Below are positions 15,877 to 23,685 of a stretch of 64,000 nt of DNA, piece after piece. The position numbers and the translations under genes were made by a program. The notes under the pieces are model-generated. The model saw nothing but the letters and a program-made list of their open reading frames with translations, was not told where the DNA came from and ran no database searches. Position 1 is the stretch's first letter. Every line of letters starts with the position of its first letter. This DNA comes from Chitinophagales bacterium (lineage in GTDB: Bacteria; Bacteroidota; Bacteroidia; Chitinophagales; JADJOU01): contig JAEUUY010000020.1 in the NCBI GenBank assembly GCA_016787225.1, positions 1-64,000 of the forward strand, read 5' to 3'.

Positions 15877-15894
15877 TCCCGATAGCAATCGGGA
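15877..15894. repeat. palindrome TCCCGATagcaATCGGGA
   Basis: Perfect 7-bp arms with a 4-base loop, immediately after the tonB stop. It has no long T run, so it is a weak terminator candidate. I recall similar CCCGAT...ATCGGG palindromes as dispersed intergenic repeats in Bacteroidota. Confidence 0.6.
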
Positions 15895-15918
15895 AGAAGT
15901 TAGATGTTAAACTAGTAT
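15895..15918 (+). repeat. TTAGA-rich spacer repeat (sense copy on plus strand)
   Basis: GAAGTTAGATGTTAAACTAG follows the palindrome after tonB. It matches the GTTAGAtgTTAGA word seen on the sense strand after several minus-strand genes. Confidence 0.45.
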
Positions 15919-15988
15919 TAAGTATTACGAAGATTAGCTGTAAAGACTGTTTCCTATTCACTTTAAACCTTCAACTTTCTACTAACTC

Positions 15989-17284
15989 GTGACTTACCAA
16001 GAAACTCTTGATTTTCTCTACCAGCAATTACCCATGTTCTCTCGCATTGGTTCTGCAGCATATAAAAAAGACTTGACCAATACCTTAGCTCTTTGTGACT
16101 ATTTTGGTATTCCGCAACATAAATTTAAATCGATTCACATAGGTGGTACTAATGGCAAGGGAAGCACTACCAACTATCTCGCTTCTATGTTTGTCGAAAC
16201 AGGAATGAAGGTTGGAATTTACACTTCCCCACATTTGATTGACTTTCGAGAACGCATTAAGACAGGAAATCGGATGATTTCTCAAGAGTTCGTTATTGAA
16301 TTTGTAGAAAAGGCTAAACCGGTGATTGAGAAAATACAGCCTTCATTTTTTGAATTGACTGTAGTGATGGCTTTTGAATATTTCGCTTATGAAAAGGTGG
16401 ATATAGCTATGATAGAAGTAGGTCTGGGTGGTCGTCTCGATAGCACCAATGTCATTTTACCTGAGCTTTGCGTAATTACGAATGTCAGCTTTGACCATAT
16501 GAATATGCTGGGCAATACAATCGAAGAAATCGCATTTGAAAAGGCTGGAATAATTAAAAATGGAATTCCATGTATTATTGGAGAATCCAATTCCAATTAT
16601 AATACTGTCTTTGAAGCTAAGGCAAAGGAAAATGAAGTTCAGCTGTATTATGCCAGCGATGAGGTGAAGGTAACGGAAATCGATAGTCTTGCATTAGAAT
16701 TTGTGTGTCATGAGCATAAACTAAGACTTGACAAGACAAAAGCCTTCCCGCCTTATCAAATCAAAAATATTAAAACAGCTATGTTGGCTTTTTCCACTTA
16801 CATGAAAGATAGGGTAAATATTTCTGATTTTATTCAAAAAGGGATAGCTCATAGAACAGAAAATACTGGCTTTCTCGGTCGATGGACCAAGCTGAAATTA
16901 GGAGAAAAGACTATTATATTAGAATCAGCTCATAACGAAGCTGGGATAGAGGAATTGAAGAAAGCCATAGAAGCAGAGCAATTAAAAAACGCAGTAGTCC
17001 TTTTCGGATGCGTTCGAGATAAGGATGTGACCACCGTGATTTCGCATTTACCTAAAAATCTGGATTATATCCTAAGCCAGGCAAATATTCCTCGCGCTAT
17101 GTCTGTAGAAGAATTAGTTCCATTGTTTATAAAGAATTGTAATACTCCTATTTATCAAACCTCAGATTTGGAAGAAGCTTTGGATTTCGCAATTAATAGA
17201 CATAATAATAAAACTATACTAGTTACGGGTAGTATATTTCTCGTTGGGGAGGCTTTGGGACTACTAAAAAAATTAGACTATTAA
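15989..17284 (+). CDS. folC: dihydrofolate/folylpolyglutamate synthase
   Basis: A 431-residue Mur-ligase-family enzyme that joins glutamate to dihydropteroate or folates using ATP. The P-loop is GGTNGKGSTTNYLA (near 52-65), followed by YTSPHLIDFRERI and LGGRLDSTNV, all FolC signatures. The C-terminal domain includes LESAHNEAGIEELKKA. The start is GTG at 15989; no upstream ATG fits. The gap after the tonB gene is about 110 bases and holds a palindrome and a spacer repeat, so folC may have its own promoter. Confidence 0.9.
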   Translation: MTYQETLDFLYQQLPMFSRIGSAAYKKDLTNTLALCDYFGIPQHKFKSIHIGGTNGKGSTTNYLASMFVETGMKVGIYTSPHLIDFRERIKTGNRMISQEFVIEFVEKAKPVIEKIQPSFFELTVVMAFEYFAYEKVDIAMIEVGLGGRLDSTNVILPELCVITNVSFDHMNMLGNTIEEIAFEKAGIIKNGIPCIIGESNSNYNTVFEAKAKENEVQLYYASDEVKVTEIDSLALEFVCHEHKLRLDKTKAFPPYQIKNIKTAMLAFSTYMKDRVNISDFIQKGIAHRTENTGFLGRWTKLKLGEKTIILESAHNEAGIEELKKAIEAEQLKNAVVLFGCVRDKDVTTVISHLPKNLDYILSQANIPRAMSVEELVPLFIKNCNTPIYQTSDLEEALDFAINRHNNKTILVTGSIFLVGEALGLLKKLDY

Positions 17285-17307
17285 CATTTAAACGAATAAA
17301 AATTCAA

Positions 17308-18195
17308 ATGCGTTCTAAAGTTACAATTGTTTTTTTCTTTTCAATAAGCCTCTTACAAGGTCAGAATGATTATATTTCCTTTTATAATTATTGTAATGAA
17401 GGAGATGAACAAGCCTATTTTAAAAATTATCCACTAGCAATAGCCAAGTATGATACTGCTTTTAGTAAAGTAGATTTTGTAGGGGTTAAATATTTAAGTA
17501 AATATGCTAGAATATTAAGCAAGATAGATAAGAAAAAGTCAATGGAAGTATTGCGTCTAACTCTATTGAAAGGCATGTACTACAATACTCTGAAGCAATG
17601 GGACGAAATATTTATAAACGAAAGTCGATATAAGGAAATGAAAGATAGTATTAAGGAATATAACAAAATCTATCTTGCAGGTATCAATTCTGAATATGCC
17701 AGATTGATTGATAGTTTGGAATATGTTTATCGTTGTATAGTTATGAAGAGTTGTATAGGCTTCGAGAAAGACGAATTTAAGGTAGGTGAACCTGAAAATA
17801 GACTGAGTTTAAAAGCAAATATTTTTGATTGTCTTTTGAGATTGATTGGCAAACATGGCTTTCCATCCGAAAGAAGAATTGGAGTGTCTGCTAGTAAAGT
17901 ACAATTAATTTTTCATTTTAGTCTTATTAACCCAGATAATGAAAAGTATTTGAATCTATTGGAATCAGCAGTAAAGAAAGGAGAATATGATCCCGATTCG
18001 TATGCTTATATACATGACGTGGTTAGGATGAATAAGCATGAATCCCCATATTTTTATCAAGGGTCTGATAATATAATGAACTTGTCAAATGAAGAAAAAA
18101 TATTGATAGACTTGAGACGAAAGGCTTATGGTCTTAAACCTTTACGTTCACTTGATAATACCGAATATAATAGAATTCCGTTACCTATTTGGTAA
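17308..18195 (+). CDS. hypothetical secreted protein
   Basis: A 295-residue protein with a signal peptide (MRSKVTIVFFFSISLLQGQ) and no lipobox or membrane helix after it. The first third is helical and TPR-like in feel (FKNYPLAIAKYDTAF). The C-terminal part has a pattern with conserved-looking IHDVVRMNKHESPYFYQG that loosely recalls DUF6624-type proteins. I do not recognise it with confidence. It lies 23 bases after folC, so it may be co-transcribed, although the functions appear unrelated. It probably acts in the periplasm or at the outer membrane. Confidence 0.6.
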   Translation: MRSKVTIVFFFSISLLQGQNDYISFYNYCNEGDEQAYFKNYPLAIAKYDTAFSKVDFVGVKYLSKYARILSKIDKKKSMEVLRLTLLKGMYYNTLKQWDEIFINESRYKEMKDSIKEYNKIYLAGINSEYARLIDSLEYVYRCIVMKSCIGFEKDEFKVGEPENRLSLKANIFDCLLRLIGKHGFPSERRIGVSASKVQLIFHFSLINPDNEKYLNLLESAVKKGEYDPDSYAYIHDVVRMNKHESPYFYQGSDNIMNLSNEEKILIDLRRKAYGLKPLRSLDNTEYNRIPLPIW

Positions 18196-18254
18196 ATCAA
18201 ATCTTAAACTTTGAAAACAATTTCAATGATTTAAGCTAATAATTCATTGTTCTA

Positions 18255-19040
18255 CTAATGCAAATCTACACTTCCTCCGCTTGAAACTTCTTTCGATATT
18301 TCAATCTGATTTGATCGTTTATATATATCTATATTACTGCCACTTGAAGATTTAGCGATAGTTTTTAAAGTTACACCTAAGGAGATTTCGGCTCCACTTG
18401 AGGATTCTAAATTAGATGATTGACTTACAAACTTCTCTCCATCGATTTGTGATCCGGATGACGCCTTCATATCGGTTTGTTTAGCTAAGCCTGACAGTGT
18501 TATTTCAGATCCAGAGGTTGATTCCACTGAGATAGTTTCTCCTAATATGTTAACATCAATAGACGAACCACTTGAAGCTTTTACATTTCCAGTAAGTGCC
18601 TTAAAACTCCCTTTGATTTCAGCACCGCTTCCTGATTCCAATACGATTTTTTCAGCTACAAAAGTATCTATAACTTGAACTTCTGCTGCTGAGGAAGCAT
18701 CTAGCTCAGTAAGATATGGCGTATATATTTTTACTGTTACCTTAGCAGTAGAAATATTGGAATTATTTTTGACATGAATATGAACCTTATGATCCCCTTC
18801 CATTTCTACTAAAATATTATCAATGATGTCATTAGGGGCATTGACTACCACCTTATGTTCATTTGATTTGTATATTTTAGACTCTATACCATTATCCTGT
18901 TCTAAAGCGGTGAATTTGTACTGATATGTCTTATCGATTAATGGACCTTTACCTTCATTGCTTGTGATTTGAAAATTACATGAAATGAGGTTAATGGAGA
19001 CAAGAGTAAGACAGTAGTAGAAAATAGATTTTGCGTGCAT
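18255..19040 (-). CDS. DUF2807 (head GIN domain) lipoprotein
   Basis: About 261 residues from the ATG at 19040; the in-frame TTG at 19058 is less likely. A lipoprotein signal ends LISC (Cys near 21). The rest is a repetitive beta structure typical of the GIN/DUF2807 family: short turns SSGAEI, SSGSSIDV, TSGSEITL, SSGSQID and SSGSNIDI recur about every 18-25 residues, suggesting a right-handed beta-helix. Such proteins are common surface or periplasmic proteins in Bacteroidota and have no settled function. It is convergent with the secreted protein gene. Confidence 0.8.
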   Translation of the reverse strand: MHAKSIFYYCLTLVSINLISCNFQITSNEGKGPLIDKTYQYKFTALEQDNGIESKIYKSNEHKVVVNAPNDIIDNILVEMEGDHKVHIHVKNNSNISTAKVTVKIYTPYLTELDASSAAEVQVIDTFVAEKIVLESGSGAEIKGSFKALTGNVKASSGSSIDVNILGETISVESTSGSEITLSGLAKQTDMKASSGSQIDGEKFVSQSSNLESSSGAEISLGVTLKTIAKSSSGSNIDIYKRSNQIEISKEVSSGGSVDLH

Positions 19041-19084
19041 ATTTTTGATATTTGACAATTGGATAAGAAAATAAGAAAAGGTTA

Positions 19085-19092
19085 CAAAAATA
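19085..19092 (-). promoter_or_regulatory. -7 box TAnnTTTG for the DUF2807 gene
   Basis: TATTTTTG on the minus strand, 44 bases before the ATG at 19040. Confidence 0.35.
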
Positions 19093-19170
19093 GCTAAAGA
19101 ATCTAGCTAACTAGAATTTGTCACTATCTCATTTTATTATAAATGAACTACATTTATCACAAAAAGTTAT

Positions 19171-20211
19171 ATGAATACACTTATAAAACCAAAAAAACTC
19201 ATACCAGGAGATAAAGTTGCCACTATTTCACTATCTTGGGGAGGGGCTGGTGAACTCCCTCATCGGTATCAATACGGGAAGAAACGACTAGCAGAAGTGT
19301 TTGGACTAGAAGTAGTGGAAACCAAGCATGCCTTGCGCTCAGCAGATTGGATATATAGAAATCCACAAGCTAGGGCTGATGATTTGATGCATGCCTTTGC
19401 GGACCCTCGTATCAAGGCTATTATTTCTAATATTGGAGGAGATGATAGTATCCGAACTCTGCCATTTGTAGACTTATCTGTTATTCGAAACAACCCTAAA
19501 ATATTTCTCGGTTTTTCTGATACTACTATTAGCCATTTTGCTTGCATGAAAGCTGGAGTTTCTAGCTTTTATGGAACTTCATTACTAGTGGGTTTTGCGG
19601 AGAATGGGGGCATGCATTCTTATCAGATTGAAGATATCAAAAGAAGCTTATTTTCCTCAGAGATCATTGGTGAAATAGTCCCAAATTTGAATGGTTGGAC
19701 TTCTGAGCGATTAGAATGGGCCAATATCAATCTCATGGATCACAAAAGGAAATTAGAACCCAGTGGTTCTTGGAATTTTCTTCAGGGAGATTCAAAGGTT
19801 CAAGGAAGATTGATAGGAGGTTGTATGGAGGTTTTAGAATTTCTCAAAGGATCGGACTATTGGCCAACTTTAGATGATTGGAATGATACTATTTTGTTTC
19901 TAGAAACTTCGGAAGATATGCCTAATCCAAGTTTATTTAAATGGTGGTTGAGAAATTATGTAGCTCAAGGTATTTTGAAAAGAGTCAAAGGTATTATCCT
20001 TGGACGTCCTTATAATAATCAATATGTTCAAGAATACAACGATGCGCTGCTAAAAGTAGTTAGAGATGAAGAAGGACTATCTAATTTACCAATCATTACG
20101 GAAATGGACTTTGGTCATACCTGCCCTACCTTTACGATACCTTATAGCTGTTTGGCAGAAATGGATATGAGGAATAAGAGGTTCTATTTATTGGAGAGTG
20201 GGGTGATATAA
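19171..20211 (+). CDS. S66-family LD-carboxypeptidase (MccF/LdcA-like)
   Basis: A 346-residue serine peptidase of family S66. The nucleophile elbow is LGFSDTT (Ser near 116); the other catalytic residues sit in LFLETSED (Glu near 250) and DFGHTCP (His near 316). There is no signal peptide, so it is cytoplasmic. Family members either trim the terminal D-Ala of muropeptide tetrapeptides (LdcA) or cleave microcin C-type nucleotide peptides (MccF). The length and the loop after SWGG fit the MccF-like branch, but the cell-wall-recycling role cannot be separated from sequence alone. Confidence 0.82.
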   Translation: MNTLIKPKKLIPGDKVATISLSWGGAGELPHRYQYGKKRLAEVFGLEVVETKHALRSADWIYRNPQARADDLMHAFADPRIKAIISNIGGDDSIRTLPFVDLSVIRNNPKIFLGFSDTTISHFACMKAGVSSFYGTSLLVGFAENGGMHSYQIEDIKRSLFSSEIIGEIVPNLNGWTSERLEWANINLMDHKRKLEPSGSWNFLQGDSKVQGRLIGGCMEVLEFLKGSDYWPTLDDWNDTILFLETSEDMPNPSLFKWWLRNYVAQGILKRVKGIILGRPYNNQYVQEYNDALLKVVRDEEGLSNLPIITEMDFGHTCPTFTIPYSCLAEMDMRNKRFYLLESGVI

Positions 20212-20255
20212 GTAGTCAGTGGTCAATAACCAGTAGTAAGTGGTCGGTGAATGAA

Positions 20256-20747
20256 TTAGTTTTTTGCAAATCTCTTATATTTTGACTCTTGTATTTTTTG
20301 AATAAAGCACTCTTGCCAATTTGCTAAATCAGAAAAGAAAGGATTAAATACAAGCGTATCTGGTGTATATTGATTCAAACTATTGAGATTCGTGGGAGTT
20401 ATTTTATCCTCTATTAATAGTAGAACAAGTTGTCTATCAAATAAATTTAGTTGAAACTGACTACCTAATTGTGTAATAAACTGAACGGAGCTATCCGTAG
20501 AACAACCGCTAACTTCACATACTGAAATATCTGCTACAAGAATTATTATATGACCACCGAGAGTGAATCCTTTTCCCTTCACAGAGCTACCATGAGATTT
20601 CCAATTTTGAGTAAAGTGGTTTAGTTGAGATTGAATTTCTGTAATATTCTCGGTAAAGTCTTTTTCAGAGTAGTAAACCCAGATTTTAGATGGAGGCGAA
20701 TATTCCTTTAATTCTTCTCGTATAAATTGTATTTCGGATTGAATCAT
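20256..20747 (-). CDS. conserved hypothetical Bacteroidota protein
   Basis: A 163-residue soluble protein with no signal or membrane segment. A visible conserved block is FTQNWKSHGSSVKGKGF followed by VCEVSGCSTDSSVQFI (Cys near 78 and 82). From memory, proteins of this size and pattern occur in many Bacteroidota and are sometimes listed as ABC transporter ATPase, but no Walker motifs are present here, so I reject that name. It lies 6 bases after fabD on the same strand, which suggests co-transcription with fatty-acid synthesis. Confidence 0.6.
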   Translation of the reverse strand: MIQSEIQFIREELKEYSPPSKIWVYYSEKDFTENITEIQSQLNHFTQNWKSHGSSVKGKGFTLGGHIIILVADISVCEVSGCSTDSSVQFITQLGSQFQLNLFDRQLVLLLIEDKITPTNLNSLNQYTPDTLVFNPFFSDLANWQECFIQKIQESKYKRFAKN

Positions 20748-20753
20748 TTTGAA

Positions 20754-21632
20754 TTAGGCTAGTTTCTCTGCTGTTACCTCTGCATTAATTTTTTTAATCA
20801 TGCCCGTCAGCGCTGCACCAGGGCCTACTTCATAAAAAGTGTTGGCGCCATCTTTTATCATATTCTGCACGCTTTTTGTCCATTGAACTGATCCTGTCAA
20901 TTGATCTATTAAATTTTGCTTAATCGTTTCGCCATCTGTAGAGGCATGACTAGTATAGTTTTGGTATATAGGGCAGACTGGATTGGAAAAAATAGTCTCC
21001 ATAATAGCTTTTGCTAATTCATCTTTGGCTGGTGCCATAAAAGGTGAATGGAAAGCTCCTCCTACTTTAAGTGGCAAAACACGCTTCGCCCCAGCTTCTT
21101 TTAATTTCTCTCCAGCGAGTTCAATACCTTTATGTGAACCAGAAATAACTAGCTGACCTGGACAATTATAATTAGCAGCTACCACGATTTCATCGGTTAT
21201 AGACTTGCAAATTTCATCTACCTTATCATCATCTAATCCCAGTACTGCTGCCATAGTCGATGGATTGGCATCACATGCTTTTTGCATGGCATTTGCTCGA
21301 ATAGAAACGAGCTTTAAACCATCCTCAAAGGATAGGCCTCCAGCAGCCACTAAGGCAGAGAATTCTCCTAAGCTATGTCCTGCTACCATATTTGGTTTAA
21401 ATTCAGGAAGAGATTTAGCCATTAATACACTATGAATAAAAATAGCCGGCTGAGTTACCTCTGTTCGGGTTAATTCTTCCATAGTTCCAGTCTTCATAAT
21501 TGTTTCGATATCGAAGCCCAAAATGTTGTTTGCTTTTTGAAAATACTCATTAGCCTGGGGAAATTTTTCTGAGATTTCATTTCCCATGCCTACAAACTGA
21601 GCTCCTTGTCCTGGAAATACGTATGCTGTCAT
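20754..21632 (-). CDS. fabD: malonyl-CoA:ACP transacylase
   Basis: A 292-residue enzyme that moves malonyl groups from CoA to acyl carrier protein at the start of fatty-acid synthesis. The N-terminus has FPGQGAQFVGMG; the nucleophile is in AGHSLGEFSAL (Ser87), the arginine/glutamine oxyanion region is present (TQPAIF and ISIRANAMQ-like VSIRANAMQ), and the catalytic His is in GGAFHSPFM (near 196). Length is normal for FabD. Upstream is a spacer with recurrent AAGTTAAAAG and TTAGA words. Confidence 0.93.
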   Translation of the reverse strand: MTAYVFPGQGAQFVGMGNEISEKFPQANEYFQKANNILGFDIETIMKTGTMEELTRTEVTQPAIFIHSVLMAKSLPEFKPNMVAGHSLGEFSALVAAGGLSFEDGLKLVSIRANAMQKACDANPSTMAAVLGLDDDKVDEICKSITDEIVVAANYNCPGQLVISGSHKGIELAGEKLKEAGAKRVLPLKVGGAFHSPFMAPAKDELAKAIMETIFSNPVCPIYQNYTSHASTDGETIKQNLIDQLTGSVQWTKSVQNMIKDGANTFYEVGPGAALTGMIKKINAEVTAEKLA

Positions 21633-21780
21633 AACTAGTTTTTAGTTTTAAGTTAAAAGATTAAGTGAAAGTGAAAAGTAGAAAGTTAAAAGTAAACTGG
21701 GTTGTATTAATGTTGATAGCTAGTAATTATTATTAAGATTCAATCTTCTTAAATTTTAAATCTAACTTCTAAAATAACCA
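21633..21780 (-). repeat. spacer with TTAGA-rich and AAGTTAAAAG words (copy 2)
   Basis: A 148-base gap. 21745-21776 carries the taaatctaacttctaaaat word of the TTAGA family. 21640-21700 carries gtttttagttttaagtt and aaagttaaaagtaaac words that recur at 62745-62795 upstream of obg, where gattcaatctt is also shared. No gene or clear promoter is seen. Confidence 0.45.
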
Positions 21781-23667
21781 TCATTCAAACAAAGTCGTAC
21801 TCACATAATCCTTAGAAGCTGCTTCTGCTTTTTCTTTAGATAAATAGGGTACCACCACTCTATATGTACCATCTAATAAGATTATATCGGTCTCTATTCC
21901 TGCCTTTTTCTTCATGTCAGTCTTTAATTTGACAGCAGCGGAGGCTATTTTAAACTTACCGAAAGATAAATAGTGATTTCCTTTGGTATAGTTTGCAGTA
22001 GCATAAGGCTTACCAATAATATTGACCTTTTCAACCTTAGCTAGAGTTTTTTTAGAAGCAGTATCTTTTGCCTTAGATTCTTTGTTGGCAGCAGTTTTAT
22101 CGTCTTTTGTTGTTGAAATAGAGGCTGCGTCCTTGGCACTCGCTTTATCTTCCGTTTTTTTAGATTTATCAGTAGCAACAGCGACTGACTTCTTGCTGAC
22201 TAGGTCAGAAGAATTAGGTGTTTTGGGTGTTGGTGTATTTTTTGTTGTTGTTTGAGCAGTTTGAGTGCTCGTTGGTTTGGAAGTAGCAGCTGGCGCTGGG
22301 GAAGCAGCCTTTGTTATAGGTTGAGCTGGTGTTGTGTTATTTTTAGCTGTAGTTTTATCGGGAGTTGAGGTCTGTACTTTTGTTATTACCTCATTGATTA
22401 CAGTATCTACAGCAGCACTGGCTATGGCTTTAGCTGTATCAATTTTGGCAGTATCTGCTTTTGCTACTAGTGCTGGTTCTGATTTTTTCACTGTAGGTTT
22501 TTTAGAATCCCATAATGGATTCAGGCCCATAAGTTGCTTACCTTGAAATGAAGCTATAATCCACGCCAATAGAAATCCAACAGCTAAAAAAGCTAGGGAT
22601 AATCCAGCTACAAGTGGCCATCTATTTGGTTTTTGCTCATCTAAGCTCAGATCATATTGATAGTAACCGTCGTCGTATCTCGCATTACCTATATTTCTTC
22701 TAGGTTCATCGATTTCAATCATTTTAGATTTTGCAAACTCCTCATTAATTGTGCTAGATTCAATAAAATGTTCTGTTTCTTCCTCTTCCTCTTCCTCTTC
22801 CTCTTCCTCTTCTGTTTCTTCGTTAGCTTCTATCTCCTCCAATTCTTCTAATTCTTCATCTTGTTCTTCTTCACTAATTTCATTAAGAATTTTTGAGGTA
22901 AAATCTTCTTCGGAAATTTCTTTTTCTTCCATTATTGCAAGGTCTGGTGTGACCCCTTCTACCATATTGCCTAGTTTTTCATCTACCGCCTCTATAATTT
23001 CCTCAGAAGTTTCTTTAATTTCTTCGACAGCATGATCTAGTTTTTCTTCAGCTTTCTCAGTAGTGGTATTAAAGAAATCTTTCACAGAATCTAAGAAAGA
23101 CTTAGAAGACTCATTTTTATTTTTCTCCAGATTCGCTGCTTCAAATAAATCTTTTGGTTGTTCTACTGGCTCATGAACTGTCGGCTTCTCTATGGTATTT
23201 TCTAATTGAATTTCCTGAAGAGGCTCCGGATTTTTAGGAGTTTCTACCTTGATATAGGTATTCTCAAATACTTTTGGTTCTTCCTTTGGAGCGTTATCTT
23301 TAAAAGCTGCAGGATTGAAATTCCCGCCACCAAAAAAATCTGTAGGAAAGAGCGTCTTTTTACTTTCAAATTGATAACTACCGTTACTGAAGGATAAATC
23401 ACCAAGCCCTTCTATGCTAAATTTTCCTTGCTTAGATATGGTAGCTTTCAGAGACTCTATTTCCTGAATTAATATGCCTCTGGCTTCATTTGCACTTACT
23501 TGTTTAATCTCAGAAATCAAATGAATTAAATCACTATCTGAACCAGCACCATATACGTCGAGTCCGAGCTTTGAAGTTACTTTGTCATAACCCAAAAGAC
23601 CAACGGTAGGAATCCATACAGATTGATTTTTATCTATTACATTTTTTAAAATCTGACCAAAAACCAT
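21781..23667 (-). CDS. HU-CCDC81-like and SPOR-domain membrane protein
   Basis: A 628-residue protein. Residues about 1-100 resemble the HU-CCDC81 type of domain (LKNVIDKNQSVWIPTVGLLGY and GDLSFSNGSYQFE). A long acidic disordered region (about 110-340) includes a run of 13 Glu encoded by a 6-bp microsatellite. One membrane helix follows (RWPLVAGLSLAFLAVGFLL, about 348-370), then a Lys/Thr/Ala-rich linker and a C-terminal SPOR domain (about 550-628; NHYLSFGKFKIASAAVKLK). SPOR domains bind denuded septal peptidoglycan. The topology puts the HU-like part inside the cell and SPOR in the periplasm, as if tethering cytoplasmic partners or DNA to the septum. Confidence 0.75.
   Translation of the reverse strand: MVFGQILKNVIDKNQSVWIPTVGLLGYDKVTSKLGLDVYGAGSDSDLIHLISEIKQVSANEARGILIQEIESLKATISKQGKFSIEGLGDLSFSNGSYQFESKKTLFPTDFFGGGNFNPAAFKDNAPKEEPKVFENTYIKVETPKNPEPLQEIQLENTIEKPTVHEPVEQPKDLFEAANLEKNKNESSKSFLDSVKDFFNTTTEKAEEKLDHAVEEIKETSEEIIEAVDEKLGNMVEGVTPDLAIMEEKEISEEDFTSKILNEISEEEQDEELEELEEIEANEETEEEEEEEEEEEETEHFIESSTINEEFAKSKMIEIDEPRRNIGNARYDDGYYQYDLSLDEQKPNRWPLVAGLSLAFLAVGFLLAWIIASFQGKQLMGLNPLWDSKKPTVKKSEPALVAKADTAKIDTAKAIASAAVDTVINEVITKVQTSTPDKTTAKNNTTPAQPITKAASPAPAATSKPTSTQTAQTTTKNTPTPKTPNSSDLVSKKSVAVATDKSKKTEDKASAKDAASISTTKDDKTAANKESKAKDTASKKTLAKVEKVNIIGKPYATANYTKGNHYLSFGKFKIASAAVKLKTDMKKKAGIETDIILLDGTYRVVVPYLSKEKAEAASKDYVSTTLFE
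22780..22809. repeat. hexanucleotide microsatellite (TTCCTC)x5
   Basis: Five perfect copies inside the HU-SPOR gene, coding Glu pairs on the minus strand. Slippage by whole units would change the poly-Glu length without shifting the frame. Confidence 0.9.
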
Positions 23668-23685
23668 TATAATTTTATTTACTTA

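Noticed and set aside
20256-20747. ABC transporter ATPase
   Set aside because: The name is used for similar proteins, but no Walker A, Walker B or ABC signature is present.
22657-23035. Plus-strand open frames with long Ser or Phe/Leu runs opposite the HU-SPOR gene
   Set aside because: They are antisense translations of the Glu-rich repeat and have no start context or family resemblance.
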